A stretch of 64,000 bases of DNA from Closterium sp. Naga37s-1 (taxonomy: Eukaryota > Streptophyta > Zygnematophyceae > Desmidiales > Closteriaceae): NCBI GenBank assembly GCA_947471745.1, contig CANJKZ010000952.1, positions 328,001 through 392,000 of the forward strand, written 5' to 3'. The notes beneath the pieces were generated by a model that worked only from the letters and a program-made list of their open reading frames with translations, did no database searches and was not told where the DNA came from. Positions 10,401 through 20,868 of the stretch are shown one piece after another. Made by a program: the position numbers and the translations under genes. Position 1 is the first letter of the stretch. Every line of letters begins with the position of its first letter.

Positions 10401-12686
10401 TCGGAGCCGCTGGGGAGAGGGCAGCTCCCGCCTAAGAGGGGAAGCACGAGCACGAGCTCCAGCAGCACCTCTCCTGAGGCTGCAGTACTGTAAGTACCAC
10501 TCACGCAGCTGCTGTGAGGAAAGAGCGCCTCCAGGTGTAGCACTCTCAGTCGCAGCACTCTCTGGCTCAGTACCCTCAGACGTAGCACTCCCAGGCTCAG
10601 CACCCCCAGACTCAGCACCCCCAGACTCAGCACCCGCAGGCTCCGCACCCCCAGACTCCGCAACCCCAGGCTCCGCACCCCCTGGCTCCGCACGCTCAGG
10701 CTCAGCACCCCTAGCAGGACAAGAGTCGACAGCTACCTCAACAGGCTCAACCGGGTCTACCTGGGACACACCTGAGGGAGCGGCACCCTGAGGGGGGAGG
10801 GGGTCTACCACAGCAGCACCTGGCGCGAGGAAGAGAGGCGGGGGGGGGAGCGGGACAGTGCGGTAGGGGAAGAGGCGGTAGTAGGGCACCGACTCGTCAA
10901 AAGTGACGTCCTGAGAGGGCTGGACACGGCGCGAGGTGGCGTGGTAAAACTGCCAACCAGACGCGTCCGGGACAAAGCCAAGGAAGACACAAGGAACAGC
11001 GCGGGAGGAGAGCTTGTCCGCGGACGTATCGCGGACAAAAGCTCGAGATCCCCAGACCCGGAAACGCGACGCATCGCCAACCTTCCCCGTCCACAGCAGT
11101 GTGGGCGAGGTCTCCGGCAAGGAGACAGGGGGCCAGAGGTTGAGCTGATGCGCAGCGTACCGGACTGCAAACGGCCACAGAAAGTGGGGGGCAGCCGCAT
11201 GGATCAAGGAGGTACGAGCGACCTCCATGACCAAGCCAATGCGGCGCTCAGCAACCCCATTCTGCTGTGGAGAGGCCGTAAGCGTGAACGACTGCTCAAT
11301 GCCGTGCTCCGCACAGTAGGCTGCCAAGAGGTCGGAGGAGAACTCCCCACCTCTGTCTGAGTGCAGACGCAGGACAGGAAAGTCCGAGCGGAACCGCTCG
11401 CTGAGCTGGAGACGAGAAGCGCGGATCCAAGGGATCAAAACATCAGGGACCTCACCCTTGGTGCGCAAGGAGAAGACCGTGGTGTAGCGCGAGTAGTCGT
11501 CAACAACGATCAGGAAGTACCTATCCTGACCCTGTCCACGGACGCGGGCTGGGCCCCACACGTCCATGTGGAGCGTCTGCAAGGGAGCAGTCGTCGGGAG
11601 AAACGAGGAGGAGTGAGGAGCGGCGCGCTGCCGCCCCTCGACACAAGGAAGACAGGGAGGAGCAGGCGAGGGTGGGAGGGGAGGGAGTACCCGGGGAAGA
11701 CCAGAGACAAGGTACCGTTTGTGCATGGCACGAAGGCGCTGCACTGACGGGTGACCAAGGCGGTGGTGCCAGAGGACAGTCTCGTGCGCCAGAGAGCGAC
11801 ACGAGCAGGGGGCAGACAGCTGACCTGACGCAGACGCAGACGCAGACGCAGCTACCTGAGGGGACTCAGTGGTCAGTGTGTACAAGTCCGACCCCGGCTG
11901 CCTAGTGAAGGTAGCCAGGTGACGGCCCGTCCGAGCACACGTGCAGTGTGTCACGCGCTTGTAGGCAGGGGTGAACTGGTGGACACCCCCGTCCTGGAGC
12001 GCACAACCCGCCACCAAGTTCGTAGAGAACGAGGGGAGGTGGAGACCTGACAGTGTGCCCGACGGAACCGCAGGACAAGGAAGGACAGTGGAGGAGGTCG
12101 CAATGACCGGACCCCCAGAGGGGTCAGCGAGGGAGACAGCAACTGGCCGAGCAAGCTGCTCAAGGGCAGTGCGGCCACGAAAGAAACAGCGAGAAGCACC
12201 TGAGTCGAGAGTGAAGGTGTGCAGTGCCTCAGTAGACTCAGTACCAGGGGGCGCAGACTCACTAGCACCTAGAGCAGCAGCCTCACCAGCACCTGGGGCA
12301 GCAGACACGCGAGTACCTGGAGCGGCAGCCTCACCAGCACCTAGGGCAACAGACGCACTAAGAGCGGCAGCTTCACTGGTCCGAATGCCCGGGTCGGGCG
12401 GAACACGCAGGTACTGGGCACTCTCTCCACTAGTAGACAACACATACATTGCAGTGAGAATAGCATCAAAGTCAAGAGCATAGATATCAATGTTCTTCTT
12501 CATCAGGTCAGCCCAGCGGGGCAGCTCAGTGGCAGTAGGGAACTGAGTGCGCCAAGCGTCGTCAAGGCGGGAGAAGCAGCGCTGCGTGGTGTGCGCCCTC
12601 CCACACGTCTGGCCAGTGCGGTCACCAGTGCGGATGACGTACGTGCAGCTAAGGCCACCCCCCCCCCCCCGTGCTGAGAGTACCAC
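7494..12686 (-). CDS. Element A pol: protease-integrase-RT-RNase H
   Basis: Uninterrupted 1730-codon copia pol frame. In order: an atypical C-x13-C-x3-H-x4-C motif (about residues 14-37), aspartic protease DSG (residues 161-163), and GAG-pre-integrase with its HRLGH block. Integrase follows, with D (MDVWGP), D (LHSDRGGEF) and E (QQNGVAERR). A long Gly/Ala repeat linker from minisatellite DNA (about 9,790-10,330) and an RS/PS-rich segment come next. RT has YVDD at 8466-8477. RNase H carries HSDASWADD, SSCEAEI and DNKAA. It ends at PHLLTS. There is no ATG at the left end (12686 reads GTG). It continues gag in another frame across a 13-C run at 12658-12670, whereas in relative L gag and pol share one frame. 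All catalytic residues I checked are present. Confidence 0.92.
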   Translation of the reverse strand: MVLSARGGGGGLSCTYVIRTGDRTGQTCGRAHTTQRCFSRLDDAWRTQFPTATELPRWADLMKKNIDIYALDFDAILTAMYVLSTSGESAQYLRVPPDPGIRTSEAAALSASVALGAGEAAAPGTRVSAAPGAGEAAALGASESAPPGTESTEALHTFTLDSGASRCFFRGRTALEQLARPVAVSLADPSGGPVIATSSTVLPCPAVPSGTLSGLHLPSFSTNLVAGCALQDGGVHQFTPAYKRVTHCTCARTGRHLATFTRQPGSDLYTLTTESPQVAASASASASGQLSAPCSCRSLAHETVLWHHRLGHPSVQRLRAMHKRYLVSGLPRVLPPLPPSPAPPCLPCVEGRQRAAPHSSSFLPTTAPLQTLHMDVWGPARVRGQGQDRYFLIVVDDYSRYTTVFSLRTKGEVPDVLIPWIRASRLQLSERFRSDFPVLRLHSDRGGEFSSDLLAAYCAEHGIEQSFTLTASPQQNGVAERRIGLVMEVARTSLIHAAAPHFLWPFAVRYAAHQLNLWPPVSLPETSPTLLWTGKVGDASRFRVWGSRAFVRDTSADKLSSRAVPCVFLGFVPDASGWQFYHATSRRVQPSQDVTFDESVPYYRLFPYRTVPLPPPPLFLAPGAAVVDPLPPQGAAPSGVSQVDPVEPVEVAVDSCPARGAEPERAEPGGAEPGVAESGGAEPAGAESGGAESGGAEPGSATSEGTEPESAATESATPGGALSSQQLREWYLQYCSLRRGAAGARARASPLRRELPSPQRLREWYARRCSLRSGATSVADPEAGGAAGAGAAGGAAAAGAAGGAGAAGGAAGTGAAGAAGGAAAAGGAAGAAGGATGAGAAGAAGGAAAAGGAAGVAGGATGAGATGAAGGAAGAAGGAAGTGAACAGAAGGAAGTGAAGAGTAGAAGGSAGAGAAGGTAAAGSAAGAAGGAGAAGAAGPGGARTGGTGAAGTGAAEGVGAGVAERPRPYYVPLLQQVLGLPPSTVPTPPLLSPPPVQSQSQLQPASPLPGPSPYTAPTGSLTERREPESRPPSPESSPESPESRPESPVRAGRRAPRQRPPPVLGTHYMTLRPSTAPQRVPLPSPPASSLPDVADPPSNLTRAASPTVARLLATVVTDPTFESSAASALVAELVDFAAACRLDYAASLVAESESVCPPSVGGECALGTDVLEDRQEEFECFAAALPHLVSMLIGPEGDPDAPDIPTPRSYAEAMEGLYSSQWQTAMDVEMASWKSTGTYVDEVPPPGANIVSGMWIFRVKRPPGSPPVFKARYVARGFSQREGVDFFQNFSPTPKMTTLRVLLHVAAQRDYELHSLDFSTAFLRGSLHEEIWLRRPPGFTGSFPPGTQWSLRRPVYGLRQAPREWHDTLRTTLAALGFAPSTADPSLFLRTDTTLPPFYVLVYVDDLVFATADTEALAHVKSELQKRHTCTDLGELTSYLGLRITRDRAQRTITLTQSHMVQQVLQRFRFTYSSPQPTPLPTGHSLSALPSDESVEPSGPYPELVGCLMYLMTCTRPDLAYPLSILARYVAPGRHRKEHMDAAKRVLRYLCSTSGMGLVLGGRRDVVLTGHSDASWADDQATQRSSQGYTFSLGSGSVSWRSTRSSSVLSSSCEAEIYATAMAAQELCWLTYLLTDLGERPRSPPVLYVDNKAALALCQEHRLEHRTKHIALRYFLARELQQRGQLRLTYVATRANTADVFTKALQPCDHQRFSTVLGLVPTLPHLLTS

Positions 12687-13735
12687 TCACGAAGCTCCTG
12701 GGAAGACGGAGTGTGCTGCTGGCTCTGGCCACCGCCAGCGCCTCCACGACCACCACCGCCGGCTCCACCACCTCGACCACCACCGCCCCTGCCGCCTCCG
12801 CGTCCACCGCCACCCCAACCACCGCCCCCACCCCGGCCACCTCCTCCGCTGCTGCCGCCACCACCCCCACCGCTGTCACTAGCCCCTCCAGCCCCGCCAC
12901 CGCCCCCACCGCCGCCACCGCCCCCACCACCGCCTCCCCCGCCGTCACCTCCACCTCCCTTGCCCCCTTTGCCCTTGCCGCTGTGGCGCCAGCTCGGAGC
13001 GGACGCAGTCCCGACCTGCTCAGTACCAACGAGGTCGACAGCAGCAGCAGAGGCGACAGAGGGGAGAAGGGGGGAAGGGGAACACCCCTCGAAGAAAGGG
13101 GTGCGGGGGTCGCCACGAGAGGCAGCTACAGCGACTATGCTAGTCTCAGCTGCAAGCAGTTCCTTCTCGAGCAGGTCAACGGTGAGCTCAGTGGGGCAGC
13201 GAGCGAGGAAGTGGTCCCTGACCGCACGAAGAGAGTCAGGGAGACGGGTGACCAGGTGGTAGAGAGTGAGCCAGAGCGGGGGGGGGTGGGTGGCAAGAAA
13301 CTCAGCGGGCATAGCGGCACGGAAGCGGGCCTCACTAGTGCGGAGGTGCGTGATGAGGTCAGCGACTGTGGAGAAAGCGGACAGGTCGGGGAACAGGTAG
13401 GGGAGTGAGAGACGGCCTAGCGCAGCAGAAGCAGGTGAGGAGTAGCGTGCCACTACAGCAGTGTACAGTGCCTGCGCTGTTTTGTGCTGGCCAAAGTGCT
13501 CACGCTCATCGATCGGCAGGGAGTTGCGAATAGCGAAGCGAGCGTGGGCGTCACGAGTCTGCCACTGTGAACGGGCAGTACTGTCACCAGTAGCAGCAGG
13601 GGCTGCAGCATGGCCTAGCGCGTGATCGTACAGTGAGATATCCTCCTTGGCAGTGAGCTGGAGGAATAGGTGCAGGTCATCGAGCCAGGTCTCAAACTTC
13701 AGTGGGCGGCCCTCAGCATCGAAAGCTAGTACAGA
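12503..13735 (-). CDS. Element A gag, main part (codons 5 onward)
   Basis: Capsid-like gag of the copia family, about 410 codons here plus four codons at 20869-20880 on the far side of element B. The frame reads VLAFDAEGRPLKF, then LDDLHLFLQ, the TRLPDSLRAVRDHFL block, a Gly-rich tract (about 12735-12960) and QELREWYSQH before running out of frame at 12503. The last 60 codons are an artefact of the C-run frameshift at 12658-12670. In frame with pol the sequence continues into the Cys/His motif. Element L has the same protein without interruption. Codons upstream of 13735 in this frame belong to the LTR of B and are not gag. Confidence 0.85.
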   Translation of the reverse strand, partial: SVLAFDAEGRPLKFETWLDDLHLFLQLTAKEDISLYDHALGHAAAPAATGDSTARSQWQTRDAHARFAIRNSLPIDEREHFGQHKTAQALYTAVVARYSSPASAALGRLSLPYLFPDLSAFSTVADLITHLRTSEARFRAAMPAEFLATHPPPLWLTLYHLVTRLPDSLRAVRDHFLARCPTELTVDLLEKELLAAETSIVAVAASRGDPRTPFFEGCSPSPLLPSVASAAAVDLVGTEQVGTASAPSWRHSGKGKGGKGGGGDGGGGGGGGGGGGGGGGGAGGASDSGGGGGGSSGGGGRGGGGGWGGGGRGGGRGGGGRGGGAGGGGRGGAGGGQSQQHTPSSQELREWYSQHGGGGVALAARTSSALVTALARRVGGRTPRSAASPALTTLGALSSLLPLSCPAGLT

Positions 13736-13740
13736 GGGGC

Positions 13741-14519
13741 TGTCAACGGGAGTTGTGTTTGGCCCCGTCCTCGCTTGGGCGGAGCCGACCGTGGGAGCCA
13801 CGAAATCGCAGTGGCCCGTGGCAGCCACGAAATCGCAGTGGCCCGTGGCAGCCACGAAATCGCAGTGGCCCGTGGTGGCCACGAAATCGCGGAGGACCGC
13901 GGGGGCCGCGAAATCGTGGGCGGACCACGGGGACCACGAAATCGTGGGCGGACCACGGGGGCCGCGAAATCGTGGGCGGACCACGGGGACCACGAAATCG
14001 TGGGCGGACCACGGGGGCCACGAAACCGTGGGCGGACCACGGGGGCCACGAAACCGCGGGAGTACTGCGGGGACCGCGAAATACCCTGTCAACCAGGATA
14101 CCCGGGCGATGTGCACGAAAGTCGCGAGGGTGTTTTCTGTGAGGACGACCTCGGGGGTGGTATCCCGAGGACGACGTGGCTGGTGGGCGCCGTCACGGGT
14201 GGAGTGTCTGCGCTGGGCATGTGACGGGGAGTTGGGCGCCAACCAGCTGCACGCACCTGCGAAGCCGGTGCACCGTTGTCCCGCGGATGCGACGCTGTGC
14301 AGCCGACATACTGCAGCGTTGGCGCACCGCGGACTTGCAACGTTGGCAAGCCGCGACTCTGCTCTGCTGGAGCGCGGTCGACCAAGTCGTGCTGGCATGC
14401 GGAAACTAGCAAGCAGTGTTAGCACTTGGAAACGACTAAGGAACGAACGAACGCAGAGATCACACGAGCATCCGTGCCTAGCCCGTAGTCTAGCTCCCGT
14501 TGCAATAGTTATCTCCGCA
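13741..14519 (+). repeat. Element B 5' LTR with internal 27-28-bp tandem repeats
   Basis: Contains about ten tandem copies, 13797-14075, of two related units built on cacgaaatcg: first a form with cagtggcccgtgg, then one with tgggcggaccacgggg. The 3' LTR carries the same array at 20012-20290. The open frames across the LTRs in several phases are products of this repeat, not genes. Confidence 0.9.
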
Positions 14520-14620
14520 TGGTGCGGTGAGCGTGGACGACACCGCGACGAAACCTTCGGTTTAGCTGACTTCTCACTCACCTAGCTTGTTCGTAGACCG
14601 GCAGCTGTGCAGTAGTCACT

Positions 14621-17600
14621 ATGGTAGCAGCCGTAGGTGACGGAGGGGTGGTGGACACCCTAGAGGCACGGCTGGAGAACGCGAGGAGAAAGCACGAGGC
14701 CAACGAGTATGGCGACATCCCCTGGACGGTCGTCGAGGCTGGCATCCGCTCCTTGTGGGCGACGGAGCACCCTCCCTCTCGGCCTGCGTCTCCTCGACCG
14801 GTGAACAACGCGGGCGGCGTCGACGCGGACGTCAACGCGGGTGGTGGCCAAGTCGGCAGCAGCGCGGGAGGCACATCGAGGCAGCGAGGTGTGATTCACG
14901 CCGATGAAGTCGGCGGCGTTCAGGCGCGAGGGATGCAGTCGTTCGCGGCTGCAGGGGCCCCGCGAAACTACGTCGGAGGCAGACGAAGTGAATTGGCGCC
15001 GATGTCGGCGACACACGTGACCGCGGGAGGAATTGCGCCGAGCTACGGCTACTTCAAGTTTACGCCGGACAGGATCTCGGTCACCCCTCTGCTGGTCGGT
15101 CGTCCCGATATCCTCACGTGGAAGGAAGCCATCGAGCCCCAGCTGGAGATGGCCGGGCTGATGGGCTTCGCCCGCGGGACCGTGGCGACGCCAGAGGAGC
15201 ATCACCCCGACCCGCGAGCAGAGTTTCGCGCCGTGCAGTTGCTGACCTTTACGGTCATTTCGCGGTGCTGCTCGCCGGGCGTACAGATCGCCCTGAAGTC
15301 GTGCAGGGAATACCTCGATGCTGGCCACCGGGCGTGGCATTTCATCGAGTCAACTTACCAGGTCACCGACGACTTGTTCATCTCCCAGCTTGAGGGGCAG
15401 TTGACGCACCTGCGTATGGGCGACGAGGAGACCGCGACTGACTACTGCAATCGAGCCCGGCGAATTCTCGCCACCATTCGGATGGCTGGCGCGGAATACT
15501 CGACGGCTTCGTACGTCACGCACGTCATGCAAGGACTCCCGAGCAGCTACAATCTGCTGAAGCGGCTGTCGATGGCGCCGAGCACGCGGGCGACGCTCAA
15601 CGAGGACACACTGACCTTGTACATCCTGCAGGACGAGGCGATGCAGGAGGCTGAGCGGTCCCAAGAGCTCCTCGCGCAAGTCCATTTCGCGGCCCCCGCG
15701 AAGCAAGGTGGTCGCCCGGGACAGCGCGGGCAGTCTGGTGGCAGTCACCGTGGTGGCGGGAAGCCGGCGAAGGACGCTGACAAGCAGAAGTCGTCCAAGG
15801 ATGGCGGTCGTGGAGGAGGAGGTCGACGTCGGGAATGCTGGCTGTGCGGCGATCCCGATCACCTCTCCTTCGAGTGCCCCGACCGCAGCGATTCCGACGA
15901 CGACGACGCGAAGGGAGGCCGCGGAAGTTCTGGCAGCCGTCGTCCGCGTCGAGGAAACCAACCGCGAAAAGAAAAGCAGTCGACGAAATCGACCTCGGCG
16001 AAGGACGCCGACTCTTCCGCGGGTGGCAAAGGGCGAGACGGTAAGGAGGCGTCGTGCTCGCTGGTCGGTATCGTGGAGCCGACTGTCTCGCTGGCGCCGG
16101 AAGCTGGCGAGGATTTCCAGGCGGTGGCGGCAGCTGTGCAGGCGAACCCCGCGGTGGTCCTGCTCGACAGCGGCTGCTCGCACCACCTGATGGGGACGAA
16201 GGAGGCCTTCGTCGAGTTGGGGCCGAGTGTCGACGTGAAGCACGTGCGTGGCTTCAATGGGGCGCTGCAGGACGTTCGCGGCCGTGGCACGGTTGCGCTG
16301 CAAGGGGAGGCCGGGAGGCGAGTGCTCATCTCCGACGTTCTCTACGTCCCGGGCGTGCAGGCGAATCTGCTTTCGGCTGGCCAGCTGAAGGAGAGCGGGG
16401 TGACGCTGAAGGACGACGGCGATCGGATGTTGCTCGTCTCCGCGGCGGGGAACGTGCTCGGTCGAGCGACGTACACCGGCCGGGTCCTCTGCACTGACCT
16501 ACGCCCATGCGCGGTAACGGCGACGACGCCCGCGAAAGAGGAGGTAGCTCTGCGGGCGATCGTCTCGGCGACGAAGGCAACTCCGAACAGGCTGCACGCG
16601 AGGCTTGCGCATGTTGGCATGGACACGATACGGAGCTCGGCGAAGCACGAGGTCGCCACTGGGCTGGACCTCACGTCGGCGTCTGGCGCCGACTCCCCGT
16701 GTGTTTCGTGCGTCGGCGGGAAGCTGGCGCGGCACACCTTCCCCGACCACGGCTCCGAAGCCGACGATGTCCTGGCCGTCGTGCACATTGACTTGTGCGC
16801 GCCATTTCGCGTGGCTGCCAAGGACGGAAGCCTGTACTTCCTGCTGCTGAAGGACCGCAAGACCCGCTACGTGTGGGTGCGGCCGGTCGCCAAGAAGTCG
16901 GACGTGCTGCTGGAGTTCCAGAAGTGGTTGGTGCTGGTGGAGCGGCAGGCGAAGCATTCGGTGCTGCAACTGCGCTCTGATCGCGGAGGGGAGTTCCTCG
17001 GAAAGGACTTCACCGCCTTCGTGGATAGCAAGGGCATCGTCCACGACTTGACCTGCCCCTACACTCCACAGCAGAATGGCATGGTGGAGCGGGAGATGAG
17101 GACGATGCTGCTGCACATGGGGGTGCAGCACCACTGGTGGCATCTCGCTCTGCGGCAGGCCGTCTGGGTTCGCAACTGCCTGGAGCGGTCGACGCTGCCC
17201 GCGGGGACGACGCCGTACCAGCTTCTCACCGGGCAGAAGCCCGACCTGTCACTGGCGCGGGTGTGGGGCTGCATGGCACAATTTCTCGTCCCTGAGCAGC
17301 AGCGCGGTGGGAAGCTGAAGCCGAAGGCCCGGTGGGGCCTTCACCTCGGCGTGTCGGAGGAGAGCAAAGGCTGGGAGCTCCTTGACATCGCCAACAACCG
17401 GGTGGTCACCACGTCGGACGTGGTGTTCTACGAAACTCTGTCGCTGGAGGTGTGGAAGTCGGAATTCGGGCCCGCGTCGGGGCGGACGCGGGCCAACCCG
17501 CCGACGGACACCTCGACGGCGACGCTTCCTCTGCTCGCCGAGGTTGGTGAGCAGGCTGATGAGGATGTCGCGGTCGCCCCTGCCTCGCCATCTCCTTCCC

Positions 17601-19825
17601 CTTCTTCCCATTCCCTTCCCGTCGAACTGCGTGGCCTGCCTCCAGTGTCGGCCTCCGGCGATGAGGGGAGTCGTGGGGCGTCGCCTGTGGTGCCGGCCAA
17701 GAGCATCGCCGGTGGCCGACGTGACGCCCAGCCAGTCGCGGAGAAGAGGACCGTGGAGGAGACCGCGAAGAAAACCGCGACGGGCACCGCGAAGGGCACC
17801 GCGGAGGACACCGCGAAAACCGCGAAGGAGACCGCGGACGAGACCGCGGAGGAGATCGCGGAGGAGACCGCGAAGAAGCCCACGGAGGAAACCGCGGAGC
17901 AGTTGGCAGGGGAGCTTTCGAACGGGAAGCGCGTTTCAGAGAAGCCGTCGCCAGGGGAGCCGTCGAATGCGGAGCTCGCTTCAGAGGAGCGGACGACAGG
18001 GGAGCAGTTCGATGAAGGCACATCGAGCGACGTGGTGGAGGTGCAACCCGGACCTCGGAAGTCGGGCCGAATTCGGAGGCCACCCAATTTTTTCGTCCCC
18101 GCTGCCTTCACCACGGTGTACGACGTGGACGACGACGACCTGGCGTACGATGACGCCGAGGACGATGAGGAGTTTTCGGAGCTCGACCCCGACATGCACG
18201 CCGATCCAGAGCACCGTTGGGACATTTCGACCATGACGGTGAAGGAGGCGTTGGCGAGCTGGAAGGGCCCGGCGGTGAAGTCCGCCATGGAGGAAGAGAT
18301 TCGTAGCCTCATCAACATGGGCACTTGGGAGCTGGTCGAACGCCCGCCGGGGGTGAACATAATGAAGAACCGGTGGGTGCTGACAACGAAGTACCGCATC
18401 GACGACACTGTCGAGCGCGAAAAGGTGAGGCTGGTCGTGAAAGGCTTCACGCAGGTGTATGGCGCTGACTACGACGAGACGTACGCGCCGGTGAGCAGCT
18501 ACGTCACGCTGAGGATTTTCCTCAGCATCGTCGCCGTCCTCGACCTCAACCTGATGCAGCTGGACATGAAGAACGCTTTTTTGCAGAGCAAGCTCGACCG
18601 CGTGCTGTACATGTACCAGCCGGACTACTTCAACGACGGGACCGGCCGGGTGTGCAAGCTGCTGAAGAGCCTCTATGGGCTGAAGCAGTCGCCGCTGCTG
18701 TGGTACACGGCTCTCAACGACGTGTTGGTTGGCGCCGGGTGGAAGAAGAGCCAAGTCGACGAGGCTTTGTACTTCAAGGCCGGCGACGACAAGGTGACCT
18801 GCTGGGTGCTGGTCTACGTCGACGACCTCCTCGCCGCGAGCAGCAGCACCGCGATGCTGAAGGAGCTGAAGGAGCTGCTGGAGGCCGCTTTCGAGCTGCG
18901 CGAAATTTTGCCGGTGCAGAAGTATCTCGGCCTGGAGATCGTGCGCGACAGGCCGGCGCGAAAATTGTGGCTGCACCAGCAGGGCTACGCCGACAAGCTG
19001 CGCAGGCGCTTCATCGACGAGGAGCAGACCGGGCGCACTCCGAAGACGCTGGTCTCCGTCGCCGCCTACGCGGAGTAGACATTCGACGACGAGGAAGCGC
19101 AGCAGCGCGAGGAGGAGGAGTACCGGCAGAAGGTTGGCTCGCTGCAGTTCGCGGCGACGACGACGAGGCCGGACATCGCATTCGCGTGCAGCAAGCTGGG
19201 GAGCGGCCTCATGGTGAGGAGCGACCAGCACTTGCGCGAAGTCGACCGCTGTCTCGCCTAACTCGCCAACACGCGAGACACCGCCCTGGAGTTCGGCGGT
19301 GGTCCGGAGTCACTGAAGTTGGTCGGCTTCGTGGACGCTGACGACGCGGGCGACAAGCAGAACCGGATGAGCACGGGCGGCTACGTGTTCGTCTACGGAG
19401 GGGCCGCGGTCTCCTGGTCGAGCCAGCGCATCAAGTGCGCGACGCTGTCGTCGACCGATTCGGAGTACGTGGCGGCCGTCGAAGCCGGCAAGGAGGGACG
19501 TCGCCTTCGTTTCCTCCTCGCGGAGTTCCAGCGGCTGGACGCCGGAAAGCCGACTGTCCTCAGGGTGGACAACAAGTCGGCCATCACGGTCGGCGAGGGC
19601 ATGGGGTTAACGGGCAACCTCAAGCACATGGAACGGCGACAGGCCTGGCTGCAGCACATGGTGAAGCGCGGGAAGTTTTCGCTGAAGTACATCCCGACCG
19701 CTGAGCAGCCGGCCGATTTCCTGACGAAGGCGCTGCACTACCCGGCCTTCAACCGGTGCTCCGTTGCAATCGGCCAAGTGCGTCTGGCCGATGTGGGCGA
19801 GGGTGACAACGACGTGCAGCAGTAG
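14621..19825 (+). pseudogene. Element B gag-pol with two in-frame stops
   Basis: One frame from ATG 14621 to 19825, about 1735 codons, interrupted only by TAG at 19076-19078 and TAA at 19259-19261 (a Tyr codon in the expected CLAYLA context). Order: gag capsid (DILTWKEAIEPQLEMAG near 15105); knuckle CWLCGDPDHLSFEC (CX2CX4HX4C, near 15836); protease LLDSGCSHHL near 16160. Integrase follows, with a Cys/His N-domain, HIDLCAP, LRSDRGGEF and QQNGMVERE. A Thr/Ala/Lys/Glu repeat (TAKE/TAEE type, 17757-17905) comes next, then RT with YVDD at 18815-18826 and RNase H (VDADDAGDKQN, STDSEYVAAVEA, VDNKSAI, FLTKAL). Length and order are those of a complete copia polyprotein. The stops mean this copy cannot make a full RT-RNase H unless they are read through. 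Confidence 0.93.
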
Positions 19826-19955
19826 GTGCCATGCCCTTTTGCATGGCTGGTGCGGTGACTGGCGTGCTGTGCGTTGTGTGCACGCCAACGGGTTATTCTC
19901 TGAGCAGTACTGCCGTGTGGGCCGGGGGGGCCCAAGCGTGAACGCGGCAGGGGAG

Positions 19956-20868
19956 TGTCAACGGGAGTTGTGTTTGGCCCCGTCCTCGCTTGGGCGGAGC
20001 CGACCGTGGGAGCCACGAAATCGCAGTGGCCCGTGGCAGCCACGAAATCGCAGTGGCCCGTGGCAGCCACGAAATCGCAGTGGCCCGTGGTGGCCACGAA
20101 ATCGCGGAGGACCGCGGGGGCCGCGAAATCGTGGGCGGACCACGGGGACCACGAAATCGTGGGCGGACCACGGGGGCCGCGAAATCGTGGGCGGACCACG
20201 GGGACCACGAAATCGTGGGCGGACCACGGGGGCCACGATACCGTGGGCGGACCACGGGGGCCACGAAACCGCGGGAGGACTGCGGGGACCGCGAAATACC
20301 CTGTCAACCAGGATACCCGGGCGATGTGCACGAAAGTCGCGAGGGTGTTTTCTGCGAGGACGACCTCGGGGGTGGTATCCCGAGGACGACGTGGCTGGTG
20401 GGCGCCGTCACGGGTGGAGTGTCTGCGCTGGGCATGTGACGGGGAGTTGGGCGCCAACCAGCTGCACGCACCTGCGAAGCCGGTGCACCGTTGTCCCGCG
20501 GATGCGACGCTGTGCAGCCGACATACTGCAGCGTTGGCGCACTGCGGACTTGCAACGTTGGCAAGCCGCGACTCTGCTCTGCTGGAGCGCAGTCGACCAA
20601 GTCGTGCTGGCACGCGGTCGACCGTGCTGCGCTGGCAGTGGACCAGCAGCCTTGCTAGGTCTGATGTAGTCATTGTTGCCAATGTTGCTGAAATCATTCT
20701 GAACTTTTGGTGTTATGTTTTCCTAGTGAAACTCTTGCCGATTTTCCCCGTGAACTAGCAAGCAGTGTTAGCACTTGGAAACGACTAAGGAACGAACGAA
20801 CGCAGAGATCACACGAGCATCCGTGCCTAGCCCGTAGTCTAGCTCCCGTTGCAACAGTTATCTCCGCA
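19956..20868 (+). repeat. Element B 3' LTR (913 bp)
   Basis: Same ends and tandem array as the 5' LTR but with about 134 extra bases (containing ttgccaatgttgctgaaatc) between the cgcggtcgacc and gaactagcaagcag segments. The absence of that stretch in the 5' copy means one LTR has changed since insertion or a recombinant template was used. Confidence 0.92.

Larger units (their letters stand above)
13741..20868 (+). mobile_element. Ty1/copia element B (+), 7.1 kb, inside A gag
   Basis: Bounded by ggggc (13736-13740 and 20869-20873). The LTRs are 13741-14519 (779 bp) and 19956-20868 (913 bp). Both start TGTCAACGGGAG and end TTATCTCCGCA. They differ at roughly six sites plus a 134-bp stretch present only in the 3' copy (near 20620-20755). 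The primer site starts at 14520 with tggtgcggtgagcg, not the initiator-Met form used by T1, K, F and N. A short purine tract (caggggag) precedes the 3' LTR. The coding region is on the plus strand, opposite to A. It is a different copia lineage from all others here, with a classical CCHC knuckle and its own codon wording. Confidence 0.94.

Noticed and set aside
9767-10790. Plus-strand Gln-rich and Pro/Ala-rich ORFs
   Set aside because: Antisense shadows of the Gly/Ala linker of element A pol.
12503-12686. Programmed gag-pol frameshift in element A
   Set aside because: Relatives J and L carry this region in one frame; a 13-C slip or sequencing error is simpler.
12711-13262. Pro-rich ORFs on the plus strand
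   Set aside because: Antisense of the Gly-rich gag tract of element A; the same is seen opposite the gag of H and L.
13740-14585. Extended gag ORF on the minus strand and several plus-strand ORFs here and at 19955-20870
   Set aside because: These lie in the two LTRs of element B and come from its 27-28-bp repeat.
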